From the NCBI GenBank assembly GCA_900470155.1, contig UBZT01000025.1:93512-157511 (forward strand): 64,000 nt of DNA, in the 5' to 3' direction. Source of the DNA: Hyphomicrobiales bacterium. GTDB taxonomy: Bacteria; Pseudomonadota; Alphaproteobacteria; Rhizobiales; Rhizobiaceae. Each line of letters opens with the position of its first letter. The stretch's first letter is position 1. The notes beneath the pieces are model-generated. The model did no database searches. It was not told where the DNA came from and worked only from the letters and a program-made list of their open reading frames with translations. The translations under genes and the position numbers were made by a program. Positions 1 through 8,344 of this stretch are shown piece by piece.

Positions 1-658
1 TGAACTCGGCGAAGACGTTTCGGTCCTGCTCTATGACAGCCGCGGCCATGGCCTGTCCGGCGGTGCCGACCAGCCTTTCGGCATGGATGACCTTGTCTCG
101 GATCTGGCAGCGCTCTGCGATGAGCTTGAGATCAAGAAGGCAACCTTCTGTGGCCTGTCGGTCGGTGGCCTGATCTGCCAGGGCCTGTGGAAGGCGCGGC
201 CCGATCTCTTCCGCAAGCTCGTTCTCTGCGACACCGCCTCGAAGATCGGCACAGCGGACATCTGGGCCGAGCGTATCGAGGGCGTCCGCGCCAAGGGCCT
301 CGATAGTGTGGCCGACAACGCCATGCAGCGTTGGTTCACGCCGGCTTTCCATCAAGACCGTGCCGATGAACTGGCAGGCTACAGATTGATGATGACGCGG
401 CAATCAACACCCGGCTATCTTTCGACCTGCGAAGCTTTGCGCGATACCGATTTTTCCGATGTATTGCCGACCATAACTGTCCCGACGATGCTCATCGTTG
501 GCGATCAGGATGGCTCGACGCCGCCGGAATTGGTCGAGGCTGCCGCTAGTCTTGTTCCGGGCGCCCGTTTTGAAGTCATCGAAGACTGCGCGCATATTCC
601 GAGCGTCGAGCAGCCGGAGGCCTTGGCCGAACTGCTGCAGGGTTTTATGCGCAAATAA
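1..658 (+). CDS. pcaD: 3-oxoadipate enol-lactonase-like alpha/beta hydrolase (5' partial)
   Basis: The reading frame is open from base 2, so the 5' end lies outside the window. The product is an alpha/beta hydrolase resembling PcaD, which opens the 3-oxoadipate enol-lactone ring in the protocatechuate branch of the beta-ketoadipate pathway. Visible landmarks are the oxyanion-side segment YDSRGHGLS, the nucleophile elbow CGLSVGG with the catalytic Ser, the Asp-bearing strand TMLIVGDQDGSTP and the catalytic His in DCAHIPSVEQP near the C-terminus. No other pca genes are in view, so the substrate is inferred from family resemblance; another ester or lactone hydrolase is possible. It converges on phnN with a 14-base gap. 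Confidence 0.75.
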   Translation, partial: ELGEDVSVLLYDSRGHGLSGGADQPFGMDDLVSDLAALCDELEIKKATFCGLSVGGLICQGLWKARPDLFRKLVLCDTASKIGTADIWAERIEGVRAKGLDSVADNAMQRWFTPAFHQDRADELAGYRLMMTRQSTPGYLSTCEALRDTDFSDVLPTITVPTMLIVGDQDGSTPPELVEAAASLVPGARFEVIEDCAHIPSVEQPEALAELLQGFMRK

Positions 659-672
659 CAGACTGGATTGGA

Positions 673-1284
673 TCAGGACTGCTGCGCGGGTCTGCCCGCC
701 AGCAGTGCTTCAAGCGTCTCGACAAGTTTCCGGCCGCCTTCTTCGAGAGGGCCACTATTGTCGATAGTCAGGCAATTGTATTGCGCGGGAATGGCAAGTG
801 AGCCGCCACGCGTCAACCTTGCCTTGATCTCTGCCGCACTTTCACGTCCCCGCGCTTCCAGCCGTTTGGCCAGAACCTCCGGCCTCGCGGTCACGTTGAC
901 CACGAGCAGCGAGGGAAACGCCCGCTGGAAAAGGTCGAGCGCCGATCGTGAGCCATTGGCGATGACCAGATGCCCTTTGGCCAGTTGATCCTGAACATCC
1001 GATGGAATGCCATAGCGCAATCCATGGGCGTCCCAGTTCACCGCAAAACCACCCGCGGCCCGTTGCGCCTCGAACTCGGTGGCTGATGCTGCCTGATGGT
1101 CTTCCCCGCCAGCATCGGATGCGCGGGTAATGACCCGCTGCACGACATGGATGTCATCGCGTCCGGAAAAATGCCCCATCGCAAACTGGATCAGGCTGTC
1201 CTTGCCGGCACCGCTCGGTCCGACAACGGCGACCAGCGTTCCCGATGGCAGTGTCCGGGCTTGTCGTGCATTCTCCGCCATCAC
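673..1284 (-). CDS. phnN: Ribose 1,5-bisphosphokinase PhnN
   Basis: PhnN phosphorylates ribose 1,5-bisphosphate to PRPP, the last step that returns the ribose scaffold of the C-P lyase pathway to central metabolism. The protein has 203 residues, close to the family size, with a guanylate-kinase-like fold and a Walker A motif GPSGAGKD at residues 22-29. Its start overlaps the phnM stop by 4 bases (ATGA), so translation is probably coupled. It is the last gene of the phnCDEE block. Confidence 0.9.
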   Translation of the reverse strand: MMAENARQARTLPSGTLVAVVGPSGAGKDSLIQFAMGHFSGRDDIHVVQRVITRASDAGGEDHQAASATEFEAQRAAGGFAVNWDAHGLRYGIPSDVQDQLAKGHLVIANGSRSALDLFQRAFPSLLVVNVTARPEVLAKRLEARGRESAAEIKARLTRGGSLAIPAQYNCLTIDNSGPLEEGGRKLVETLEALLAGRPAQQS

Positions 1285-2420
1285 GCAACCCTTCGTCCTT
1301 CGCGCCAGACCGAGCGCACCACCGGCACACCTTCCGTGTGACGAACGCGAACGAGATCGGCGCGCAAACCTGCGGCGATCCGACCGCGATCGTCAAGGCC
1401 GACCGTCCTTGCTGGTGTCGAAGTCACCATGGCCAGCGCCTTTGGCAGAGACAGGCCATCCATTTCGTCGGCCAGAACGAAGGGCGCATGCAACAGGCTC
1501 AGCGGCACGTAATCGGAAGACAGAACATCGAGCACGCCCTGCGCTGCCAGGTCGCGTGCAGCAATGTTGCCCGAGTGCGACTTGCCGCGCACGACGTTCG
1601 GTGCGCCCATCAGCACGCTCATGCCCGCCGTGTGGGAGGCCTTGGCCGCCTCGAAGCTGGTCGGGAATTCCGCAAGCTTCACGCCGTGGCCTTTGGCTTC
1701 CTCGACATGCGCGAGCGTCGCATCGTCATGGCTGGCAACCGTGATCCCGCGCTCGGCACAGATCGCCGCAAGCGTGTCGCGGTGCACCGAGGAATAGCGT
1801 TCCGACATCTTCAAGCGCCCCTCGACGAAACGGGCGAAGGCTTCCTCGGAAAGGCCGCGCTTGGTTTTGTAGTAAAGCGTATACTGCTCCATCGTCTGGA
1901 ACTGCCGCTGACCCGGGGAATGGTCCATCAGCGAGACGAGGCGGACATGCGGATCGGTGGCGAAATCGGAAAAATGGTCGAGCACGTTGTCGGATGCCAC
2001 TTCGCAGCGCAGGTGGATCAGGTGCTCCGCGCGCAACCGGTCTTCGCGCTCGGCCGCCTGGATGGCGTCCGCCATTTCGCGCATCTCGCCCTTGGCAAAG
2101 CCGCCGTCTTCGTCCGAGCCCATGCGCAGGCAGTCGAACACCGTGGTGATGCCGGAGGTCGCGACTTGCGCGTCATGCGCCTGGATCGCCGACATCTTGT
2201 TCCAGCGCACACCCGGCCTCGGCGAATAATGCGCTTCGAGATGGTCGGTATGCAACTCGACCAGGCCGGCGACCAGATAGTCGCCACCAAAATCTTCGCC
2301 GGCCTGTGACGGACCTTGCGAGATATCGGCAATCTTTCCGTCGCGCACGAGAACCGAGCCGGAAACAACCTCGTCCTCCAACACGATACGGGCATTGTTG
2401 AGGGCAAATTCGATCGACAT
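1281..2420 (-). CDS. phnM: Alpha-D-ribose 1-methylphosphonate 5-triphosphate diphosphatase PhnM
   Basis: PhnM is an amidohydrolase-superfamily enzyme that removes pyrophosphate from the triphosphate product of PhnI, giving the substrate of the C-P lyase. The 379-residue length matches the family. The metal-binding motif HTDH is at residues 57-60, followed by EAHYSPRPG, which is typical of PhnM; further His/Asp ligands occur in LMDHSPGQ and SHDDAT. An AGGGA ribosome binding site sits 7 bases before the ATG. The gene lies between the DUF1045 gene and phnN. Confidence 0.93.
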   Translation of the reverse strand: MSIEFALNNARIVLEDEVVSGSVLVRDGKIADISQGPSQAGEDFGGDYLVAGLVELHTDHLEAHYSPRPGVRWNKMSAIQAHDAQVATSGITTVFDCLRMGSDEDGGFAKGEMREMADAIQAAEREDRLRAEHLIHLRCEVASDNVLDHFSDFATDPHVRLVSLMDHSPGQRQFQTMEQYTLYYKTKRGLSEEAFARFVEGRLKMSERYSSVHRDTLAAICAERGITVASHDDATLAHVEEAKGHGVKLAEFPTSFEAAKASHTAGMSVLMGAPNVVRGKSHSGNIAARDLAAQGVLDVLSSDYVPLSLLHAPFVLADEMDGLSLPKALAMVTSTPARTVGLDDRGRIAAGLRADLVRVRHTEGVPVVRSVWREGRRVA

Positions 2421-2440
2421 GGGCAGTCCCTGCTACTGTG

Positions 2441-3130
2441 TCAGGCCCCGATCAACGGGTGCCAGGAATGAACGGTAAACGGCGCACCGCGCTGGGTCTC
2501 GACGAAGAGACCCAGCCCCGAGATGGCCAGCGGTTTTTGGTTGAAAGCGGAAAAACGCCGATCGAGAACGTCAGCGATGGTGGCGCTGCGCTCGGGTGCG
2601 ATCGGTCCGGTCAGCGTCATGTGAAAGCGAAAGGCATCGAAGACATGCGGATAGCCCCAGCGCAGGAGATTCTGCCGCAGCGTGGGATCAAGTCTGTCGG
2701 GATTGCGTCTCGCGATATCGGCCTCTGACAACGGCGCCCGGAATGGCTCGAACTCTTCGACGATGCGGGCGGCAAAATCCTGGAGCGGTGCATGCGTGCG
2801 ACCGGGGATCATGGCAAAGAACGGCCCCAGCTGCCCGACGACAATGCTCGGTAATTCGAAACTGAATTCGCGGCCACAGAAGGCCTGCAATGCAACGACC
2901 AGATCGGATTCGTCCTGCCCCTCGGCCAGTTCGAACGGCGCCTTCAGTGTCGCATGAAAGCCATAGCGCCGCGGATCCTCGGTGATCCGGTGATGTTCGT
3001 CTTCATCCAGGCCCGTCAGATCGCCGAGGGCGGCGTCGCAATCCTTGAAAGCATCGCGCTTCAGCCAGGCGACCGCAGCCACGGTCAGCGGGTCATCGGC
3101 GGGAGGCGTGAAATAGATGGCGTATCGCAA
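2441..3130 (-). CDS. DUF1045 phosphonate-operon protein, 2H phosphoesterase-like
   Basis: This 229-residue protein belongs to the family found almost only in phn operons (TIGR03223/DUF1045). It carries the paired H-x-T-L signatures of the 2H phosphoesterase superfamily: H59-A-T61-L and H170-M-T172-L. Enzymes of that superfamily open cyclic phosphodiesters. In E. coli the cyclic ribose phosphate made by PhnJ is opened by PhnP, and no phnP is seen in this window, so this protein may do that job; this is inference. The start appears to be TTG. It lies between phnE and phnM on the same strand. Confidence 0.8.
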   Translation of the reverse strand: MRYAIYFTPPADDPLTVAAVAWLKRDAFKDCDAALGDLTGLDEDEHHRITEDPRRYGFHATLKAPFELAEGQDESDLVVALQAFCGREFSFELPSIVVGQLGPFFAMIPGRTHAPLQDFAARIVEEFEPFRAPLSEADIARRNPDRLDPTLRQNLLRWGYPHVFDAFRFHMTLTGPIAPERSATIADVLDRRFSAFNQKPLAISGLGLFVETQRGAPFTVHSWHPLIGA

Positions 3131-3175
3131 GGATCTGTCCTGAAATTCGAAACTGTTGAAACGACTGCGACGCAG

Positions 3176-4684
3176 TCAGCGTTTGGTGCCGATCAGCCGT
3201 GATCGCAGGCTATTCGAGATTGCGTCAAACACGAAGACCACGATCAGGATCAACAACACCATATAGGCAACGTTTTCCCAGTCGGAATTGGTCCGCATCG
3301 CTTCCCACAGCTTGAGCCCGATGCCGCCGGCACCGACCGCGCCGATGATCGTTGCCGACCGCGTATTGCTTTCCCAGAAATAGAGCGCCTGCGAGGCAAA
3401 CACCGGCAGCACCTGCGGCACCACGCCGAAACGCTGCACAGCGACCGCAGGAGCACCGACAGATTTCACCCCTTCGCGCTGCTTGTCGTCGATGTTTTCC
3501 AGCGCTTCCGCATAGAGCTTTCCGAGCGTACCGGTATCGGTGAAGAAGATCGCCGAGATGCCGGCGAGCGGCCCTGGACCGAAAGCGCGGGTGAAGAACA
3601 GCGCCCAGATCAGCATGTCGACGGAGCGAAGGAAATCGAACAGCCGCTTGGTCAACTGGTTGACGGGGCGATTGCGCGTGATGTTGCGGGCCGCGATGAA
3701 GGACAGTGGAAACGCCACCAGCATGGCAAACAGCGTGCCGACAAAAGCCATGACGATCGTCTGCAGAAGCTTGGTCCACACATCCAGATGCTGCCAGGAG
3801 GCATTGTAGAGGAAGTTGTTCCAGGCCAGTGCCAGATTGCTCATTTTCGGATCGATGCGCTCGCCCGACACGATCGTATCGGTCAACTGTGCGATCGGCA
3901 TGTTGAAGAACGGTGAATTCGTGTCGAAGACGAAATTTTCCCAGCCAAGGAAACGCTTGCGGATGCGCACACGGTCAGCACTCACCTCGATCCAGCCGGC
4001 AAAGCCGAAATAGGCCACCACGCGGCCACCGGCACTGCGTTGGTCGAGCCAGTCAGGCTTGGCACCATTGATCGTCACGGTATCGCCCGCATGGTCGAGA
4101 GCGAGGTCGATGCTCTCGCCACCGCGCACGAGCGTGACCCGATCCGGAGTTATGTCGACATGAGCAGCGGAGCCGAGTGTGACGGTCGCCTGCGTGATCA
4201 CGTCCTCAGTAACCGTCGTCGGGCCTGCCTGCGCCGCAACGGTTGCTGCGGGTGCATCCGCGGGCTTTGGCATGAAGCTGAACGCCGAAGGAGCTTTTGC
4301 CGCGGGCACTGCCGCCTGTGTTGTCGGTTCTGCAGCGATCGTGCGCGTCAGCGTTTGCCGCTGCGCATTGATCCAGTCCGGATTGGGATTGGGACCGATC
4401 GGGTCGAAGCGGGAATAGACGATGCTGATCGCCCCATCGGCGGCAATCTCGAAATCGGGCCGGATCTCGAAGGATACCCAGTCGGCGAGATAGTTGCCGG
4501 CGATACCCCAATTGGCTTCCGACAGCGTCTTGCCGAAGGCGAAGAACCACCAGCTAAAGCTGAGATAGAGCACGATCAATCCGACCGAGATCGGGACCCG
4601 GAAACGCTGCCAGAGTGAGCGCTCCAGCACATGCGGATAGCGTTCGGCAAGACGGTTCAGTTCGGCGGTATTGGTCATCGACAT
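3176..4684 (-). CDS. phnE: Phosphonate ABC transporter permease PhnE (long paralogue)
   Basis: This is the second of two adjacent PhnE permeases that form the membrane channel for phosphonates bound by PhnD. It is long (502 residues from the chosen ATG). A first membrane segment near residue 30 is followed by a large Ala/Pro-rich periplasmic region, and a C-terminal transport domain of about 250 residues includes the ATPase-contact loop around FGVVPQVLP. An in-frame GTG 15 bases upstream overlaps the previous stop, but a GAGGAT ribosome site 7 bases before the ATG favours 4684. Rhizobia commonly carry this short/long PhnE pair. Confidence 0.88.
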   Translation of the reverse strand: MSMTNTAELNRLAERYPHVLERSLWQRFRVPISVGLIVLYLSFSWWFFAFGKTLSEANWGIAGNYLADWVSFEIRPDFEIAADGAISIVYSRFDPIGPNPNPDWINAQRQTLTRTIAAEPTTQAAVPAAKAPSAFSFMPKPADAPAATVAAQAGPTTVTEDVITQATVTLGSAAHVDITPDRVTLVRGGESIDLALDHAGDTVTINGAKPDWLDQRSAGGRVVAYFGFAGWIEVSADRVRIRKRFLGWENFVFDTNSPFFNMPIAQLTDTIVSGERIDPKMSNLALAWNNFLYNASWQHLDVWTKLLQTIVMAFVGTLFAMLVAFPLSFIAARNITRNRPVNQLTKRLFDFLRSVDMLIWALFFTRAFGPGPLAGISAIFFTDTGTLGKLYAEALENIDDKQREGVKSVGAPAVAVQRFGVVPQVLPVFASQALYFWESNTRSATIIGAVGAGGIGLKLWEAMRTNSDWENVAYMVLLILIVVFVFDAISNSLRSRLIGTKR

Positions 4685-4695
4685 GGGATCTATCC

Positions 4696-5658
4696 TCACT
4701 GGACCGACTGGAAGGCCTGTTCGCCAACCAGCTTGCGCCTCAGGGTGGCGGACAACTGGTCTACGCCGATGATGGTGAGCAGCAGCAACAGCACGATGGC
4801 GAGCGTCTTCGCCTCGTGGCCCTGGCTGATCGACAGGCGCAGCAATTCACCGATACCGCCGCCGCCAACGGCGCCGATAATTGTGGATGCGCGGACATTG
4901 ATCTCGAAGCGGAGCAGAAAGTAGCTGACGAAATTCGGCATCACTTGCGGTGTGATTCCGAACCACACCCGCTCGAACCAGTTGGCGCCGACGGCGCGCA
5001 GACCTTCGTCGGCCCGCATGTCGGCATTCTCGATGACCTCGAAGAACAGTTTTCCGAGTGCACCGATCGTGTGCAGCGATACCGCGGCAATCGCCGGGAT
5101 CGGCCCGAGGGAGAGAATGGCGAGGAAGAAGCCCGCGATCACCACTTCCGGAAAGGCGCGCAGGATCTCCATCGTGCGGCGCACCGGCCAGCGGACCCAG
5201 GCGAGCGGCATCATGTTCTTGGCAGCGAGATACGCCAGGCAGAAGCCGAAAATCGCACCGATCACCGTGGAGAACAGCGCGATGTTGATGGTCTCGACCA
5301 TCTTGTAGATATATTCCGGAATGTAGAGCGTATCGGTGATGTAGAGACGGCCTTCGGGATAATTGTATTTCAGGCTGCCGTCGTCATAGGGCGAGGCAAG
5401 GTCGAACATCGCGCGCCAGATTTCGGTGGCGTCGCGCGGCACCAGTTCCTCGACGAAATCGAAAAGATAGGGCAGGCGGTCGAAGAATTTGCCGGAATTG
5501 GTCTCGTTGGCAAACCACAGCGAACCACTGACGGCTAGAAGCAGAAGGACCAGGCCGAAAAGCGTGTACATCCGCCGGCGTGAGGCAAGCTCCTGCCAAT
5601 GTCGCTCGACCAGAGCGCCACGTTCGCTGAGCTGCGGATGAGTTGCGGTCAGACGCAT
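4696..5658 (-). CDS. phnE: Phosphonate ABC transporter permease PhnE (short paralogue)
   Basis: This 320-residue inner-membrane permease has several hydrophobic segments and the conserved ATPase-coupling region WFGITPQVMPNF. It partners the longer PhnE encoded just downstream to form the PhnCDE importer. An AGGGG ribosome site precedes the ATG. A strong hairpin separates it from phnD upstream, which would allow the binding protein to be made in excess over the permeases. Confidence 0.9.
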   Translation of the reverse strand: MRLTATHPQLSERGALVERHWQELASRRRMYTLFGLVLLLLAVSGSLWFANETNSGKFFDRLPYLFDFVEELVPRDATEIWRAMFDLASPYDDGSLKYNYPEGRLYITDTLYIPEYIYKMVETINIALFSTVIGAIFGFCLAYLAAKNMMPLAWVRWPVRRTMEILRAFPEVVIAGFFLAILSLGPIPAIAAVSLHTIGALGKLFFEVIENADMRADEGLRAVGANWFERVWFGITPQVMPNFVSYFLLRFEINVRASTIIGAVGGGGIGELLRLSISQGHEAKTLAIVLLLLLTIIGVDQLSATLRRKLVGEQAFQSVQ

Positions 5659-5708
5659 GAAACAATCCCCTCGAAAGCCGCGTGGCCGTCGTCTTCATGA
5701 CAAACAAA

Positions 5709-5734
5709 CCGCCGGTCGACAGATCGACCGGCGG
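5709..5734 (-). terminator. Intercistronic hairpin between phnD and phnE
   Basis: A perfect 11-bp stem (arm CCGCCGGTCGA) with the 4-base loop CAGA is followed on the minus strand by TTTGTTTG. It sits 21 bases after the phnD stop. It probably acts as a partial terminator or 3' stabiliser that raises phnD expression over the downstream permeases. Confidence 0.7.
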
Positions 5735-5755
5735 CGTTGATGTCGGTGTGGCGTA

Positions 5756-6661
5756 TCAGCCGCCGATGGTTGCCTTGCGGGCGTCGATGATCGGCTTGTA
5801 GAAGTCGACATTGACTTCGGCGAAGCCGGTGAAATCACCACCCTGTACGGCCGAGAAGCAGGCCGGGTCCGACTTCGGCAGGTCCATCATGAACTGCTTG
5901 AACTTCGTCTTCATGTCGTCGTTCATCGAGGTGCGGACAACGACCGGGCCGTTAGGGATGAGTGGCGACTTCCACAGTTCGACCAGGTCGTCCATGTTCA
6001 GGATGCCCTTGTCGACCATCTTGCGCAGGTTGCCGGAGGTATAGCCGTCCTTGAAATCGCCAACGCCGGAGCCGAAGGTCGTGCCGGCATCGAACGTGCC
6101 CTTGAGCACTTCGAGAACCAGGTTCTCGTGACCACCGCCGAAGCCGGTTTCAGCGACGAATTCCTTGACCGGGCCGCCGATGGCTTCCGGAAGCGTGACG
6201 GTGGGGATCAGGTAGCCCGATGTCGAATCCGGGTCAGCGAAGCCGAGCTTCTTGCCCTTGATGTCTTCGACCTTGGTCATGCCGCTGTCCTTGCGGGCAA
6301 CCATGATCGAGTAGTAGCCCATTGCGCCGTCGGTCTGGACGGTGGTCAGGATCGGCTCGACGGCGTCAGCCTTGGCGAGGTAGATCTTGGCATAACCGGA
6401 GGCGCCGAGTTCGGCATAGTCGAGCGTGCCGCCGAGCAGGCCCTGGATAACGCCGTCATAGTCGGCAGCCGGGAACAGCGAGACTTTTTCAACGCCGAGA
6501 ACGGCCGGCAGCTTGTCGGTCATGCACTGGTAGTTGCGCAGGCGGTCGGCTTCGTTTTCGCCACCAAGAATGCCGATGCGGAATTCCTTGAGGTCTTCGG
6601 CATGGACGGAGCCGGCGAGAGCGACGAGAGCTGCCGTGGCAAGCAAAGTCTTCTTCAACAT
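5756..6661 (-). CDS. phnD: Phosphonate ABC transporter substrate-binding protein PhnD
   Basis: This is the periplasmic phosphonate-binding component of the PhnCDE importer, 301 residues. A Sec signal peptide is clear (KK, a hydrophobic core, cleavage probably after VHA at residue 21). The mature part begins EDLKEFRIGILGGENEADR, typical of PhnD/PtxB-type proteins. It lies between phnC and the phnE pair and is followed by a strong hairpin. Confidence 0.92.
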   Translation of the reverse strand: MLKKTLLATAALVALAGSVHAEDLKEFRIGILGGENEADRLRNYQCMTDKLPAVLGVEKVSLFPAADYDGVIQGLLGGTLDYAELGASGYAKIYLAKADAVEPILTTVQTDGAMGYYSIMVARKDSGMTKVEDIKGKKLGFADPDSTSGYLIPTVTLPEAIGGPVKEFVAETGFGGGHENLVLEVLKGTFDAGTTFGSGVGDFKDGYTSGNLRKMVDKGILNMDDLVELWKSPLIPNGPVVVRTSMNDDMKTKFKQFMMDLPKSDPACFSAVQGGDFTGFAEVNVDFYKPIIDARKATIGG

Positions 6662-6745
6662 GAGTTCATCTCCTGTTCGATAGGATGCGTGAGGTGGTTC
6701 TGGAACCGGTCGCCCTTGACGCGGGCTTGCGATCTTTGCGGGCGC

Positions 6746-7606
6746 TTAGGCCTCGGCGGTGACCAAGGGGCGAAGGCCGGCTGATGGGGTCTGCATCGCC
6801 GCATTGTTCTGATGGGCGGGAATATTGATGCTGGTCGAGGTCATCGTTTCGTCGATGCCGGCGCCATGCTGGTCCGAGCCGTAGATTTCCTGCACGGCCT
6901 CGGCGGTCAATTCGCCCGGCGTGCCGTCGAAGACGACGCGGCCGCGCGCCATGCCGATGATCCGTTCGCAATAATTGCGCGCCGTATCGAGCGTATGCAG
7001 GTTGGTGACGACGGTGATGCCATCCTGTTCGTTGATGTTTTTGAGGGCGTCCATGACGATTTTCGCGTTCAGCGGATCGAGCGAGGCGATCGGCTCATCG
7101 GCGAGAACCATCTTCGGCGATTGCATCAGCGCACGGGCAATCGCCACGCGCTGCTGCTGGCCACCCGAAAGCGTGCCGGCGGCCTGAAGTGCCGTCTGTT
7201 CGATGCCGAGGCGCTCGAGGGCTGCGATCGCCATCAAGCGCTCTTCGCGGGTGAAGATGTTCAGCAGGCTGAGCGTCGTGGAGCGATGGTTCAGACGGCC
7301 GAGCAGCACATTGGTCAACACGTCGAGGCGCGGCACGAGATTGAACTGCTGGAAGATCATCGCACAGTCGCGCTGCCAATTTCGCAAGGCCGCACCACGC
7401 AGTGTCGAGATTTCCGTATCGCCGAAACGGATGCTGCCGGAGGTTGGATCGACAAGCCGATTGATCATGCGCAGCAGTGTCGACTTGCCGGCCCCGGAGC
7501 GTCCGATCACGCCGACCATCTGGCCGGCCGGAATATCGAGCGTCACGGAATCGACGGCCTTGTTGCTGCCGAACTGGCGATTGAGGTTTTCCAACTTGAA
7601 ACGCAT
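6746..7606 (-). CDS. phnC: Phosphonate ABC transporter ATP-binding protein PhnC
   Basis: PhnC is the ATPase energising phosphonate import. The protein has 286 residues from the ATG at 7606, with Walker A GRSGAGKST (35-43), the signature LSGGQQQRVAIARAL and Walker B MVLADEPIASLDP. The frame is open up to a GTG at 7732, but an AAGGA ribosome site 7 bases before the inner ATG, a Pho box at 7672-7689 and family length all support 7606. It is the first gene of the phnCDEE-DUF1045-phnMN block. Confidence 0.93.
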   Translation of the reverse strand: MRFKLENLNRQFGSNKAVDSVTLDIPAGQMVGVIGRSGAGKSTLLRMINRLVDPTSGSIRFGDTEISTLRGAALRNWQRDCAMIFQQFNLVPRLDVLTNVLLGRLNHRSTTLSLLNIFTREERLMAIAALERLGIEQTALQAAGTLSGGQQQRVAIARALMQSPKMVLADEPIASLDPLNAKIVMDALKNINEQDGITVVTNLHTLDTARNYCERIIGMARGRVVFDGTPGELTAEAVQEIYGSDQHGAGIDETMTSTSINIPAHQNNAAMQTPSAGLRPLVTAEA

Positions 7607-7671
7607 CTTGGGTCCTTCGCCATCATGTCTACGGAACGTGCTCCGATCTAGTAGGTTTGCGTGAAGTCCGA

Positions 7672-7689
7672 ATGTCAGTTTCATGTCGG
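7672..7689 (-). promoter_or_regulatory. Pho box upstream of phnC
   Basis: On the minus strand the site reads CCGACAT GAAA CTGACAT, two 7-base half-sites at 11-base spacing, as in PhoB boxes (consensus CTGTCAT-n4-CTGTCAT). It ends 66 bases before the phnC start. This suggests PhoB activation of phosphonate uptake under phosphate limitation. Confidence 0.65.
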
Positions 7690-7728
7690 TTTTGTAAAAT
7701 GATCTAAAATACTGATTATTATCGATAA

Positions 7729-8344
7729 TCACGAATATTTCTCGACAAATGCGTCTGCCTCGAGTGCACGAAAGTCCTCAAGTGCTGCAAAAAGCCGGTC
7801 ATGCGCCCAGTCCCACCAGGCAAGCCGCTCCATGCCGTCCGCCACCGCCTTGGGAAACCGCTCGCGAATGAGCTTGGCCGGCACGCCGCCGACGATCGTA
7901 TAGGGTGCGACATCCTTGGAAACGACGGCCCCGGCACCGATCACCGCGCCATTGCCGACCGTGACGCCGGGCAGCACGGTTGACCCGTGACCGATCCAGA
8001 CATCGTGGCCGATGGTCACGCGGTTCCCGCGGCGCCACTCGAAGAAATCGTGGTCGTTTTCGGCGCCCTCGAAATAGTCCGCTGCCCGGTAGGTGAAGTG
8101 ATGCAGCGTTGCCCGCCAGGTCGGATGATTGGTGGCGTTGATACGCACGCTGGCGGCGATGTTGGCGAACTTGCCGATCGTCGCGCACCAGACGGGCACC
8201 GTCATGCATGATGTAGGAATAATCGCCCATCTCGACTTCTTCGAGCCGGCAGCGTTCCGACACTTCGATATAGCGGCCGAGCGTGGAATTGTTCACCCGT
8301 GCTGTCTCGTGAATGTAGGGCTCAAGACCGAGTTGCTTGCTCAT
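7729..8344 (-). pseudogene. Phn-associated hexapeptide-repeat acetyltransferase, frameshifted
   Basis: Two overlapping frames together give one protein of about 205 residues of the left-handed beta-helix acyltransferase family found in phn operons (TIGR03308 type). The first frame starts at 8344 (MSKQLGLEPYIHETARV) and matches through DYSYIMHDG. From about 8195 the homology continues in the next frame (VWCATIGKFANIAASVRI) through HDVWIGHGSTVLPG to the end at 7729. One base appears to be missing between roughly 8188 and 8203. An intact copy would probably acetylate aminoalkylphosphonates. The lesion could be a real mutation or a sequencing error; the local run is only CCC, so it is not a long homopolymer. 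The 8344 start overlaps the phnL stop by 4 bases. Confidence 0.8.

Noticed and set aside
7607..7732. N-terminal extension of PhnC from a GTG at 7732
   Set aside because: It would run through the Pho box and promoter, lacks family similarity, and the inner ATG has a good ribosome site.
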